64,000 nucleotides of DNA from Poronia punctata (Eukaryota; Ascomycota; Sordariomycetes; Xylariales; Xylariaceae). The notes below the pieces were generated by a model. It did not search any database. It had not been told where the DNA came from and saw nothing but the letters and a program-made list of their open reading frames with translations. The stretch covers positions 212,925 through 276,924 of the forward strand of contig MU401468.1 of NCBI GenBank assembly GCA_022579005.1, read 5' to 3'. This document shows positions 49,718-64,000 of the stretch, piece after piece; the first letter of the stretch is position 1, and the number at the start of each line of letters is the position of its first letter. A program made the translations under genes and the position numbers.

Positions 49718-50790
49718 ATGGAATCAGCGCGCAAAATCGAGCTCCAATCCCCAGAAGATCTCGCCTACCTAGTAGGAAACGTGAGACGCGCGGCGGCGGC
49801 GCGAATCGACGAGGCCTTTCCCCCCGTGGACGATGAGACGGAAGATGAGCTACGGTCACGGATTGAGGAGCTTGTAGATGAGGTACGGGGTTTTTTTTTT
49901 CCCCCTCTTTAAATTTTCTTTTTATCAAAGGAAGAGTTTGGTTTGGTTTGGTTTGGCTGGGTGGATAGGTGTGTGTGTGTGTGTGTGTTATATAAATGTT
50001 TTTTGCAACATGTATAAATCACATACGACCATAGGATCTGGAAAACGCGGGGTCCCGTCCGCTCCCCCATAGCTAAGCCGGATACCGCCAGATCAGTAGT
50101 TGGGTCGGTGACGACCAGCGAATCCCTGGTGTTGTATGTTTTTTTTTTAATTTTCTGATCAACTTTTTTATTTTTTTATTTTTATTTTTCTTCATCGTTA
50201 TTCTTTTTCGATGGATGGGTATTTATTTGATTGCATTGATGAGACACAGGCATGGGATGAGAGAAACATAACACACGACTAACAACAACAAAATATAGTA
50301 CATAACCAAAACCTTCAGCCTAGCAGCTCCAAACCTAAGCATAAACGGGTTCCCCGTCGACCCCTCACAATTCCTATCCTCATCTTCGGCCACTATCGAT
50401 CAGGAACCAGAAGAGGTCTTCGAGCCCTTTGACGCGCGCAAACGTGCTCGCGTCGAGGCTCTCACCGCAGAGGAAGAGGATCTCCTCCGCGACATCGCGC
50501 AGCTGAAGAAGAGCGTCCCGCGCGGTGTAGCCGGTGCCTGGGCAGAGGCTGCGCGGAAAGGCGTCAAGGACGACGAGGAGGCGCTCGAGAAGGTTAAAAA
50601 TTCCGAGGTTGATAAAGCCCAGCAGGGTGCCTTGTCGGATGTTGCGCCCCTGGATCGCCAGACAGAGGTCGAGGGTGGTTTCGAGGATGCTGTTCGCGGG
50701 CTGGGTCGGTTGAAGAAGGAGATGCCGGCTGTATTGGCTCGTATGGAGAGGGCGAGGAAGGCGGGTGAATATTATGTCGCGGAACGCTGA
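49718..50790 (+). CDS. mis14: Kinetochore protein Mis14/Nsl1 (MIND/Mis12 complex), two exons
   Basis: Subunit of the four-protein MIND complex that links inner-centromere proteins to the Ndc80 complex. Exon 1 is 49718-49882 and exon 2 is 50299-50790, giving 218 aa. The N-terminus KIELQSPEDLAYLVGNVRRAA and the post-splice TKTFSLAAPNLSINGFPVDP are characteristic of fungal Mis14, followed by EPEEVFEPFDARKRARVEAL and coiled-coil helices ending in PAVLARMERARKAGEYYVAER. The 416-bp intron (donor GTACGG, branch ACTAAC near 50279, acceptor TATAG) is far longer than the others here and contains a complete 5S rRNA gene on the same strand. Confidence 0.88.
49991..49997 (+). promoter_or_regulatory. Upstream TATA element of the 5S rRNA gene
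   Basis: TATAAAT lies about 30 bp before the 5S start. Upstream TATA boxes near -29 are known to be needed for dispersed 5S genes in Neurospora. Confidence 0.75.
50021..50139 (+). rRNA. 5S ribosomal RNA gene, inside the mis14 intron
   Basis: 119 nt. The ends ACATACGAC and GTTGTATGT pair as helix I. The internal promoter region is intact, including GGGTCCCGTCCGCTC, ATAGCTAAGCC and the box C AGTAGTTGGGTCGGTGACG. The 3' part CCAGCGAATCCCTGGTGTTG is as in filamentous ascomycete 5S RNA. A T10 run follows. The gene has an upstream TATA box and looks functional. It is transcribed by RNA polymerase III in the same direction as the host gene. Confidence 0.96.
50139..50148 (+). terminator. RNA polymerase III terminator of the 5S gene
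   Basis: An uninterrupted run of ten T begins at the last base of the 5S sequence. Confidence 0.85.
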
Positions 50791-51405
50791 AGACGAAACC
50801 AAACCTAGGTCCGTTCCGTCTATTGGGAGCCCGTTAAGCTCGTGATTGCAGGCGGGGCGTTCCAAGGTGGTCGGCTTCCAGTTCGTCTACCCCAATATCA
50901 ACATATCCCTCGGTATTAATGATCCCCCTTCTTCCCACCTGTCCACACTTGCACTTCGTATCGCTTTATCTAGTTGTAAGGCCCTGGAAAAGAAAAGAAC
51001 AAGTCGCATATCATTGATTGTATGAGCGAATGCTGGGCCGTTTATTCTATTCAGGAGTGTCCTAGCCGAGTAAATCAAGGGGGTCCCAGTTATCGACCCA
51101 TGATAGCTACATTCATCCTTCATGCCACAGGCCCCCAGGAGGATCAAGCTTGACCATTCGTATTTGCGCTCGTCTCCTACCAAACTCCTTCCGCATATTT
51201 TGTCTCCCGTCGATCTATATCAATCGTATTTCTTCCCGCTTCCAGGGATAATTATTTCGAGCATAGAGACAGACTCAAGACTCCCGTTGTCAAAGTCATA
51301 CGATCCATAACCGACCAATAAGCTAGGGCCAGATTGCTAAGCCACTAGGTTAAGACATCTTGGGCTGTCCGTATTTGGTTCGCCTCGGAGGTCACGCTTG
51401 TGCAT
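50791..51405. other. Intergenic region between convergent mis14 and the Sec14-like gene
   Basis: 0.6 kb with no supportable gene; 3' regions of the two flanking genes. Confidence 0.6.
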
Positions 51406-52691
51406 CTATGCAGTAGCCGGGACTAGGGCCTCGGTGGTAGCAGTCTCGCCCTCCTCTTTCTCGGCTGTCGCCTCTTCGGCATCCTTCTCCCACCAGGCAG
51501 GCCGTCTCCACTCATCATCTCGCCATGGGCCCGCATCGCTAAGCTCGCACCCGCCCTCGCATTGGCAGGAGCCACCAAACATGGCCGGCAGGTTCTCGGC
51601 GGGGATGTGCTTGAGGAGTTCATCCTTATAGTCGTAACCCAGAACTTGGATCTTGGAAACGGTAACGGGGTCGAGGATGTTCGACAGGATCCACCAGACA
51701 CCTCGCTGGAATCTGGTGGTGTTGATCACGAACAGCTTGCCCAGACGCTCGGGGTAGTTGTCGCTGCTCATCTCGGAAGACTGGGAGAAGTACGGCATTA
51801 TCTCGGTTCGGGAGAGCTTGACGTTCGCAACGTCTATGACGGTGCAGGATGTCTCTAGGAAATGGCCAGCCTTGCGCGAGCATGCAGGCAGACGAGGATC
51901 GGCCATCTTCTCGTACTCGACAGCCAGGTTCAACAGCATCTTATCGTTGGTGTAGCCAGCTTTGTTGAGTTCGTCAAGATTCACGCCGCCGAGGATCTCA
52001 AAGTAGCATGGTCTACCGTCCTATATGATATTTTAGTGTCTGAACTAGTTTTCACAACGGAAGAAAACCGGGCTATTTACCTTGTCGGTCTTGTGGTAGA
52101 ACTGCTTGTAGTATTTTGAGAGGCCGGCCTTGAATGAACCATCCCTGTCCCAAGCCCGGACTTGCTCGTCTAGCTTTAGGGGCTCCTTGGGAGGGTTCTG
52201 CTGGGGATGATCGTCGATAGACAAGAGGCGGTGCTCTTTCGCGCCGTATTCCCTAATGGTGAGCTTATTACGCCATGCTTCGGACTTGATGAACCTGTTT
52301 GTCACCGATGAGGTCAGGCTCGACGTGCGGTATTAAAGTAGGGTTAAAATGACGTTGGGTAGGTGCGAACATGTTCTTGGATGCATCGACGTCCCACTGC
52401 TTGGCGTCTCCTTTGCCCTTGCCACGGGCCCGGAGGAATCGGAGCTAATATTCATAAGAACGCTTCGTTAGTATTCTGTAGCTGGTACAAACATCCGAGA
52501 TAAAAAAAAACGGGGTCCAGTACCAAGGTCAACGTGTCAAGACGGTCCTTATATCCTTCGCTCTCTAGCATCAGGCGCAGCTGGTGCACCTGAGCTTGTT
52601 GCAACGGGTTCAAATGGCCGGCATGTCCCTCGCGAGTGTCGACCGAGGTCGTAGGGTAATCATAGTTGTCGTACTTGGGATCCAACTCCAT
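51406..52691 (-). CDS. Sec14-type phosphatidylinositol/phosphatidylcholine transfer protein
   Basis: Exchanges phosphatidylinositol and another lipid and couples lipid state to Golgi traffic in yeast. Four exons on the minus strand: 52524-52691, 52371-52444, 52081-52294 and 51406-52020, giving 356 aa. The N-terminal helices (LNPLQQAQVHQLRLMLESEG, then LRFLRAR) form the CRAL-TRIO-N region. The lipid-binding CRAL-TRIO domain follows: YHKTDK|DGRPCYFEILGGVNLDEL, then LPACSRKAGHFLETSCTVID, YPERLGKLFVIN, LDPVTVSKIQVLG and IPAENLPAMFGGSC. An acidic tail rich in Glu and Thr ends the protein. The second intron uses an unusual donor GTTCGC, chosen because it restores SKNMFIKSEAWRNK. Several yeast Sec14 homologues exist, so the exact orthologue is uncertain. 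Confidence 0.9.
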
Positions 52692-54254
52692 TTTGAGGTT
52701 TCGGGTTTTGTCTTTGCGATCCGCTGGGTTCTGGAGGGGTTGAGGTCGGTGTGGAGAGCAGGGGAGGCAGGAGGGGTCAGCCGAAAAGAAGTTGGTGGCA
52801 GACAAGGGTGCAATCTGGACGTAAGAATAAATGCACTTGGCCTCTTCCTGAACAGGGTATCGTAGCCCGTCAACCCGAAATCTAAAAAGTGATGGATTGG
52901 AGGAGTTATCGGGAAAAGGTGCAATGGCGGAATACACGTCCTCTTTATTAGGTACTTGCTTTGTATAGGCTTTCAGGGGGCAGAGTCGTTATTGGCTACT
53001 GTTAGCTAGCTAATCCCCACGATTGCTACATCAGGGGGGTTGGAGAGAGCTATGCGGGACATCTACCGTTTTTATACAGTGCCACAATTCATCGCCGAGA
53101 TATTTCGAATACACCGACCTTCTTGTTAGTACACGTAATGTACGTGTAGGTACCTCATCAAGAAATTAAACGCGTCTCACTATTCCCTTGGCGCGGCTAT
53201 GTAATTTATGTTTTGGCAGTCTGGGTGTTTGGTATGGTGAAGAATGATAATGTGGTACCTATATTAACTTTTACTGAGAAGCCCACATATGTAGGTACGT
53301 ATGTCATGTCAGATGTATGCACGTATTTTACTTACGAGTACAAATACGGATCTGATTTGTTGTCAAGGTCATACACTTCTAACTGCATTCTTGATTCATA
53401 TACCGTTATATAACATCAGGATGCCTAGATCAAAGCAAAAGCTTGCCCGAAATAACCGGCCTGTATAAGATGTTTAAAGCTAGACCATTCGGAAACCGCG
53501 GTTGTAGGTACCTAGAATCCTTGAAGTTGAGCTTTCAAACCTCATCGTCACACTGTACATGTCTTAGGCAAACAGCTAGATTACCACTGTGCATGTACCT
53601 ACTTATGATATTAGCCGGTCCCCTGGCAAGGTTTACAACACCGCTAGTGACATTAATTGCAGGTGAGGGGCTGGCTAGGTCAATGTATCGATAAGGGATA
53701 CCCAAAGTGATGTAGTGGAGTATCTCAGCTTGGGCAGATCGTCACGTAATAGACGGGTATAGGGGGACGGGGGACGGGGGACAGGTGACAGCTTCATCTT
53801 TAGTACTAAAAGATATCCCAGGATGAACCGCCTACGTGTATATGCTTCCGTTCATAGCAAGGAGAGACGGGCTGAGCATATGCAGCTTGAGCCCGCATGC
53901 AGAACTGAAAGTAGTATTTACAGGTACCTTGCACCTAACTTGAAAGTCTGTGCAGATATATTGTCTAATAAAACTTAAAGAGGGTATCAACTTCCCTAAT
54001 TCATCTTAGAAGTAATAGCAAACATTTCAGATAGGTATGGGTATTCGCACTCCAACAAAGTTTCAAACCATCCCTCGGCATATTAAACCGTCCACGGCCC
54101 GGACTACCTCTCTGATGAGGCTTACTGATTCTGATTACAGCTGGCTCGGGTTAGTCAACTGGCATCTGGGTTATTACGGATCGCCCCTTATTAATCTCTG
54201 TTAGGTACTGTCAAATTCAGGGGCTCTTATATTTCTTTTCCGCGCGTACAATTC
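52692..54254. other. Intergenic region
   Basis: 1.56 kb without a supportable gene. It includes the promoter of the Sec14-like gene, an inverted TACACGTA/TACGTGTA pair at 53130-53148, TACGAGTA at 53333 and a short GGGGGAC tandem near 53762-53782. Confidence 0.55.
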
Positions 54255-55245
54255 TTAACCGTTGGGTTGGTCGTCGCCGTCCTTCGATCCCGTCCCTTTC
54301 CGATCCTCTTCGGCCTTCTCTTTTCGTTTCTGTACCACTTCCCAGTTGTAGACTCTGGCTATAGCTACCTCCATAGTCTAATGAAGCTCTATCAGTCGAT
54401 ATGTCGAGAGGATATCGGCTATTTGCACTTACAGTAATCTGTTCTCTTAGAAACTCGAGGTCTTCTTCGCAATTGGAATAGCTCTGCTTCGCGGCTGATA
54501 ACTTGGTCTTGAGAAGCTGCTCAGCCTCGTCGAGGGGGTACGACAGCATCACATTGGCCTAGACAGTATATAGTCAGCCACTCATTCTAGTTGTTACTGC
54601 CGGTGGACGCCATATGGACTCGGTATGACGTACGCCTAACCACAAATACACCTCCTCGGTTGGTGGTATCGACGCTTTGGCATAAAGTGTATCGTTGAGC
54701 TCAAAGGTTGTCTCTATCGGCTCGGCGTCGCTCTGGGGTGTTTTGTTTCAGCATTTGTACTTCTGGTTGACGACGCGTATAATATACCGTCCTCGTCTGT
54801 AAGAACCGGACTGTGTCGAGAGTCTTCTGTATATCTGGCATCTTATCCTTGAGGCCCGCGATTCTCCGCTGTAGATTCAACTCCATGAATTGATATTTCC
54901 TGGCCGAACACGATTTCCTTGTTAACAGACAAGCTCCGTCCAGGGCCAGGACATTCCGCAGTGGTTTATGCGTTGGGCGTTGTGGTGGGATAATGGAGCG
55001 GGGGCGTACGATATCATTTCCTGGAAGTTGCGCAATGTTGCCTCGACTTCGTGTCGCGACGAGACATAATCCTCAACCTTGTCGACGAAGGGCGCATACG
55101 GGATTCCACGGGGATTTGTGGCCGCGGCGGCTTTCCTTTGCTCGCGGGGTCATATGTCAGTCATGTTTCGAGATTTGAAGACGGAATACCAAGACGTAGT
55201 AGGCAAAACCTACTCGGCCGCCACCTCCCCAGACTTGTCGGACAT
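54255..55245 (-). CDS. PAC10: Prefoldin subunit 3
   Basis: Alpha-type subunit of the hexameric prefoldin chaperone, which hands nascent actin and tubulin to the CCT chaperonin (yeast Pac10/Gim2, human VBP1). Six exons on the minus strand: 55214-55245, 55010-55135, 54788-54899, 54634-54732, 54433-54558 and 54255-54377, total 205 aa. The spliced product has the family landmarks in order: NPRGIPYAPFVDKVEDYV, the first coiled coil, YQFMELNLQRRIAGLKDKMP, ETTFELNDTLYAKA and YLWLGANVMLSYPLDEAE, then the second coiled coil and ITTMEVAIARVYNWEV. All five introns have GT-AG borders and keep phase. It is the most intron-dense gene in the window. Confidence 0.93.
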
Positions 55246-56094
55246 GGCGAATAATTCTTCGGGGTTATTCTCCCCTAGTATGTTATAGAAAGACCCGGGT
55301 GATGCGTAGGGTACAGTAAAGGATTATCGTTGAAGAGGCCGAGAAATTACAGCACACGAGGTCGAAAATGTTGACCTCTAAATCGAGGGGCACTTTGTAA
55401 CTGGAACTTTTGAAAGCGCTACCTTAAGCTTAATCGGGCCAGATACATGACTTCTCACCTGATTACGCGCTACTCATAAGTACTGTCATTCGTCCCTAGA
55501 TATTAGTGCCCACCCCACTCCGCACGTCGACGCCCAGCAGCAGCATGGCACTAAGGAAGTGACAGGGATTACGCCGTGTGGAGAAAGGTGTCGGGACGTG
55601 TACATTATTTCCCCGTAAGTTCCTGGGTACTAGTTCTACTGAGTACGGACGCGACTACTTCCTATACTCGTCCGAAAACACAGCACATTCTATTTTTCGG
55701 ATTTCTATCAGCTAACGTACGTCTTATAAGACTTCTTATCGTGTTCCTTGACAGGAATGGCCGTTTCCTCACCGTTCCTCGACCCGATCACAGGAATATC
55801 CCTCCGTGTGTAACGAACGTAAACGGTAAACCTCTTCAAGTCGAAAGATATCCGCCAATCTTGGCTACCTTCTTACAATGTCGTGACCACGGAGCTCGGG
55901 ACATCATCATAGAGCTAATTCAGTATAGTATTAATATTAGAGATACACATATCATCCATTATTTATAAATCATTGCTACCAATATCAAAACTTCTAGATT
56001 GGACATTCAGCCCAGGGGCCACCGTCATTCCTTGTAATAAGAGGTGCCCGGATTTCCAAGATTACGTCCATGGTTCATGACTCAAGGCCAACAC
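55246..56094. other. Intergenic region
   Basis: 0.85 kb with no supportable gene; prefoldin promoter on the left and the 3' region of the beta-galactosidase gene on the right. Confidence 0.55.
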
Positions 56095-59475
<3,381 letters not shown>

Positions 59476-60235
59476 CTACTGTCTGTGGTCAGAATGTCCT
59501 TACTGTCTCTTTTTCCCCGGTAGTCTTTATTGATAAAGTTAAAGATGTGGTTTTCATCCAAGTATCTACGTAGGTAGTTGCAATCGGTTATTCATACCCC
59601 GAGATAATCGGTAGTCTAGTCCTGTCATGTGGGTTTATCCAACCCCCGTAACCCCGCGCGGAGAAAGAAGAAGCTACCTACCTACCTAACCCACCTCCTC
59701 CCCCCCCCTTTACCGGGCCGGGAGGGTTGGGATCACTTTCACAGGTCCAGGTCCATTTTTAGGTTAAGTTAGGTAATCAGAATCAAACATGACCAATCTA
59801 CCGGATACCTACTTACATACCCCCTACCGGCAAACCAAACCAAGCAAACAAGGAAGCAAGGATCTTCCCGAATCATGTTAATCAAGGTCAGGTGGGAACG
59901 GAACGGAACGGAACTTTCGGACGAAAAAGAAAGAAACGACGGGGATACATACATACCTAGGCACTTACCTACCTACTTTACCTACCCGAACATGGCGGCC
60001 TATCAAGCAAACGGACAATCAAACATCTCCCGGAAATTATTATCGTATGCACCACCTCGGAACTTCGGAATCTTTCTAAACACCCACATACATACATCCC
60101 TATCCTACCGTTGCCATGTACGTACGTACATATCCCAAAAGGGAAATATCTAAATACCTATTTCTGCCCAGAGCACACGTACATGACATGACATACGCGC
60201 CAGGATCTCTTCTTCTTCATATGACGTCGGGCTCT

Positions 60236-60266
<31 letters not shown>

Positions 60267-60311
60267 CGGGGCGGGGGCGGGGGCGGGGGGGGGGGGGGGG
60301 GGGGGGGAGGG

Positions 60312-60363
<52 letters not shown>

Positions 60364-60448
60364 GGGGNNNNNNNNNNTCTTCTTCTGTTCCTTGTGGTTT
60401 TTGTCAACCCCCCCCCCCCCCCCCGCCCCACCCCCCCCCCCCCAACCC

Positions 60449-60485
<37 letters not shown>

Positions 60486-60490
60486 TCCCC
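60236..60490. other. Assembly artefact: poly-G run, 10-base N gap, poly-C run
   Basis: Nearly pure G from 60236 to 60367, ten N at 60368-60377, a short normal segment, then nearly pure C from about 60408 to 60490. G on one side and C on the other side of a gap is what low-quality poly-G read ends give when joined from opposite directions. Proteins predicted here are meaningless. Confidence 0.9.
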
Positions 60491-60587
60491 AAAAAGGCCC
60501 CCCAAAATCTGGTAGGACAGCTACAATACTCATCCTTGCCCCCCTGGTCCGACTTTAAGCGCGATGATGATATAGGGAGTTTAGTTC

Positions 60588-60619
60588 AGGTTAGGTTAGG
60601 TTAGGTTAGGTTTAGGTTA
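60588..60619. repeat. Short (TTAGG)n tract
   Basis: Five GGTTA/TTAGG units in a row, then one unit with an extra T (GGTTTAGG). It is interstitial, not a telomere end. Confidence 0.85.
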
Positions 60620-61693
60620 CTTTTTTCTATTTTCGGGTGCAGGTGGTTGGTGTTGTTTCACATCTTTTTTCCTCCCGAACCACCGTGCCACCCCTGTGTC
60701 TGTGTGGATCCAGATCATCAGTCGTGCTAGTTATTACGAGTAGATTCTTGGCATGTTCGCTAATGAGTAATCAGTAGCGCCGTCAACAACAACAAAAAGA
60801 ATAAGAACAAGAAAACAAAAACAGGAAGAAGTAATATGGTGATGGTGGTTGTTTACTAACTTACTAACGTGTTATAGATTGAGGCATCTACCTAGTTGAG
60901 AATGTGCGTTGACCCGCGTATTGGACATATTTCCTGGTAAGGTATTTTACGAGTAGACGTAGTCGTAGAGGGTTGCTTGGTTAGCTTACATAACTCACTC
61001 ATACGTGTAGGCAAGATCATATATGAGTGCGACATTTACGCGTAGTATGTACCTACCTATGTGACTTACAATCTTGATTCAAGGCTTGTTAATATCTTAT
61101 TCATTCATGGTGAAATGCTATTGTATTGATTATTCATGAAGATCTGGTCATGATTATGGCCATTACGAGTACACGTGGGATTCTTTCTAGAACACGTCTC
61201 AGATGGGTACATACCGAAGTTCCAAACATCAAACAACCGCGCCACGCGAGACAGACGGCCCTAAATATATCTACCCTGCATGCAGATAAAGATTATGAAA
61301 CAGGTTTCAAAATAATAATCGTCAAGTTATTTATATGAGTTGTTGTCTACGAGTATGGTCTATTTAATCGGGTTATAAGTCTTGGTTCTATGAGCCAGCC
61401 ACAGCCACTCTGGGAGTTCTGTTCTGGGCTGAAAGTGGATATGGGAGAAGAAGCGCGCGCCAAAATCCATATACGTGTACATAGAAAAGAGATGCATCGT
61501 TGCGGCGTAGGGACCCAAATGGAGTCAACCACATGGGATACAATAGTTCCACGAGCCCCCCCCCCCCCCCCCCCATTACCAGAATGTCTTCCCAGAAAGC
61601 GCAGATCATCGCTATTAATCCTCGTAGACGAAGAAAGTTACACAAAAGAAAAAAATTGGTGCAACCTACCTAACCTAGGTTAAGTAGGTAGCT

Positions 61694-62628
61694 ATGCTAA
61701 CCACCGCCATATCTCTCGCCACATCATGTCTAACAGAGACGTGGTTGAGCACGCCGCCATCAGGAATTGGCCTGCCAGGTATCGTCCTCGGCAACCCTCA
61801 CGATCCGAACTGCTGGCCGTATGACGATAAGAAACTGGCCACGACCTTCTCTCCCGCCATCTGTCCGTTCGGATATGCGAGTGCCTGCGACTCCGGTCCA
61901 CACGCCCCGAGTGAGACGGCATGGGCATGTTGTCCAGGGTGAGTCAAGTCATCAATTTCTAAGCCATTGTATAGGTATCGCATAACTAAATCCTTGTTCA
62001 TAGAGGTTTCAGCTGCGACGGCGGTATATGGCAATGTGTTCTTGACCCGAATCCAGGCGGATACAAGACTTATACGGTGACGGACCTCGACATTCTCGGA
62101 AATACCATCACCACACAGACGATAGCCACTGGAGGGTTGAACGCGCATTCCATCAAAGTTGCCTTTCATTCTTCCGATATTATGAACCAGGTGACTTCGA
62201 TGACGACTTCGATGACTCGTTCGTCCACTGGCTCGTCCACGCGGGCAACTCAGGCTACGTCGTCGTCCCTTCCGCTGCAGACCGCCGACACAACATACGC
62301 CGCACAGGACTCGGATGACTGGCCCAAGGAAGCATGGATAGCGATAGGAGCTGCTATGGCTCTGGCCATCATGGTTCTCCTTTCCGGCATTATATGCCTT
62401 GTGCGGAGACGGAAGAAAGCGCCCCCGCCGCCAACTCCGCCAAAGAACGACGCGGCGCATGTCCATGAACTCTCCAACACGCCATATATCGGCGAGATGG
62501 AAGGTAATTCCCGCTTCTTCGGGCAGGATGTTGCCAAGATGCCCCGACAGGATGGGATCAAGCCTAGAGCTTTTCCATATCCAACCCGGAAAGATGACGA
62601 GGTGGACGACCGGAAGAACTGGATCTGA
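61694..62628 (+). CDS. Single-pass membrane protein with Cys-rich ectodomain (fungal family of unknown function)
   Basis: Exon 1 is 61694-61938 and exon 2 is 62004-62628 over a 65-bp intron (donor GTGAGT, acceptor CATAG), giving 289 aa. The N-terminal half has a spaced cysteine pattern (CWP, ICPFGYASAC, CCPGGFSC, WQCV) seen in many predicted fungal surface proteins. A Ser/Thr-rich linker (residues about 155-195), probably O-glycosylated, follows. One transmembrane helix (WIAIGAAMALAIMVLLSGI, near residue 210) is stopped by VRRRKK, and a proline-rich cytoplasmic tail of about 60 residues ends the protein. The layout recalls cell-wall stress sensors of the Wsc/Mid2 type, but no WSC domain is visible. 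No clear signal peptide follows the ATG at 61694, so an upstream exon may be missing. Confidence 0.75.
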
Positions 62629-64000
62629 GATGCGCTACGATAAACAGCTGGATTTTGCGACTGTTCATAGGGTCGAGCTCTGGTAAAAGGAGTTTGAGAC
62701 GTCTAGTAGTGCTTGCCCCCCAACCTGGATAGGGACATATATTACCGAGATAGGCCGCCAGGATCATGGCAAGGTGTGACCGGTATGATGATGCGGGCAT
62801 CTGTCTCATTCCAAGATCAGCTTACTAAACTTCTGCCGATACAATCGCATTCGCTTGGTTGGTGGTCATCCCCCGTTATCCTTATGTCAACCACGAACCC
62901 CAGGCAGGAACCGCCGTAGGGTCCCAACAACCTAGATTGAAGGATCAGGGCAAGAGGACACACAAGCTTACAAGGTTCTTCCGAAATTAGGACAGACTCA
63001 ACAATCCAACCCTAGGTACTCGCTTGTGTCGGCGCTTCAAAAGCCGCCGTACAAGTTTTCAGCCGACGGCACGGGGGCGTATATCTCCTCTTTAGCCCAG
63101 CGAGTATATCCACACACCAAGCAAAGGAGAGATGTATGCGCAGGATCGAGCTACGGATTTGGATCAGTTCAGCCCCAAAGTTAGAGGCTCTACGGGGTTC
63201 ATGATATCTATGCTCAATGAATGTTGAATTCGTATCGGCACTTCGGATATTCATGAGTCCCCTCTGGAACCAGAAAGCAGATATGGGTACGGGGTCGTGG
63301 TACACTGACGACATAGATTTTCCCAGGTTGGAAATGTTATGCCGTGTTTATTGCACCAGGTGGTCAGCCATACCAACCAACACGGTGCTGATGATGTGAT
63401 TTTCCCAAAGAAGGGGCCCATGTTACAGAGAGGGAAATACAGCACGACGTTGTACGCAGCGTCTAGATAGATCGTGTAAAGAAGAATAAACATGCTTCCG
63501 CCATAATACATGTATCGAGCCTACATATGTTACAGCACCATTATGACCCATAACATACGTGTGTTGGATCCCTTGCTTTTCTCCCTTCCGGTAACGATTG
63601 TTGAGAGCAATGGTGTCCGACTCTCTAGCGGGCCACCGGGAACCACTCCATAACTCCGCGCGGCATCCTTTCCCATCTCGCCACCACAAATAAACAAAAC
63701 TTCCGCTTCAATAGCCCCGTAAATTTTAAAAAGAGGACCTGGCGATGCGCCACTCACTCGCACCGATGGCACCAGGCAACAAGCGGAGAATATGGGTTGA
63801 CTCCTAATTTGCCAACTTCTTCGCGTGGCGGACGCCGGTTGGTCTACCAAGCGAGGGAGCGGCGTGGGGTTTACGAAGCCTATCTATAGAATGGCCAGTG
63901 CTTCGCTGGCTAATTGCCAGGTCGACACACAGTGTAAACCGTGACAGATAGGGAAGTCCGATTCTACGTAGTGTTGGTGTGTGGTGGGAAGGGATTATCC
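62629..64000. other. Terminal non-coding region
   Basis: 1.37 kb in which I see no supportable gene, RNA or repeat. Short open frames on both strands have no recognisable motifs. A gene starting beyond the window edge could have regulatory sequence here. Confidence 0.45.

Noticed and set aside
60116..60604. Gly/Pro-rich protein frames
   Set aside because: They translate the poly-G and poly-C artefact across an N gap.
63780..63860. tRNA-like GGTTGGTCTACCAAGC segment near the window end
   Set aside because: No box B or acceptor stem at a suitable distance on either strand.

Overview
The window comes from the nuclear genome of a filamentous ascomycete (Pezizomycotina, probably Sordariomycetes). 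The class is an inference from gene families and genome style; no marker was searched. Genes carry short introns of about 50-110 bp with GT-AG borders and CTAAC/CTGAC-like branch sites. A dispersed 5S rRNA gene is present. Blocks of transposon DNA have been driven to extreme AT-richness by what looks like repeat-induced point mutation (RIP; CpA to TpA on both strands).

Layout. 1-2858: a RIP-degraded cut-and-paste transposon with 154-bp inverted repeats and TA target duplications. 3-8.1 kb: a classical protein tyrosine phosphatase, a DUF427 protein and a tRNA-Tyr. 8.1-11.9 kb: non-coding. 11,901-28,865: a 17-kb AT-rich island that resolves into nested elements. The host is a Ty3/gypsy element on the minus strand. 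Inside it is a composite unit made of two inverted 487-bp miniature LTR elements around a reversed gypsy gag-protease fragment. Inside one arm of that unit is a complete but mutated chromovirus on the plus strand. 28.9-34.4 kb: non-coding.

34.4-62.6 kb holds the genes: a folliculin/Lst7-like TORC1 regulator, a degenerate histidine-phosphatase-fold protein, proteasome ATPase Rpt3, an unidentified three-exon gene, a METTL21-type methyltransferase, kinetochore protein Mis14/Nsl1 with a 5S rRNA gene inside its intron, a Sec14-type lipid transfer protein, prefoldin subunit 3, a LacZ-type GH2 beta-galactosidase and a single-pass membrane protein with a cysteine-rich ectodomain. The last 1.4 kb shows no gene.

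The genes are mostly conserved single-copy housekeeping functions with no operon or cluster logic; neighbours do not share a pathway. The most interesting material is structural: the inverted miniature-LTR composite with a 5-bp target duplication, the 5S gene in a protein-gene intron, and a strongly over-represented 8-bp word, TACTCGTA/TACGAGTA, seen about 30 times, almost only between genes. The stretch around 60.24-60.49 kb (poly-G, N gap, poly-C) is an assembly artefact.
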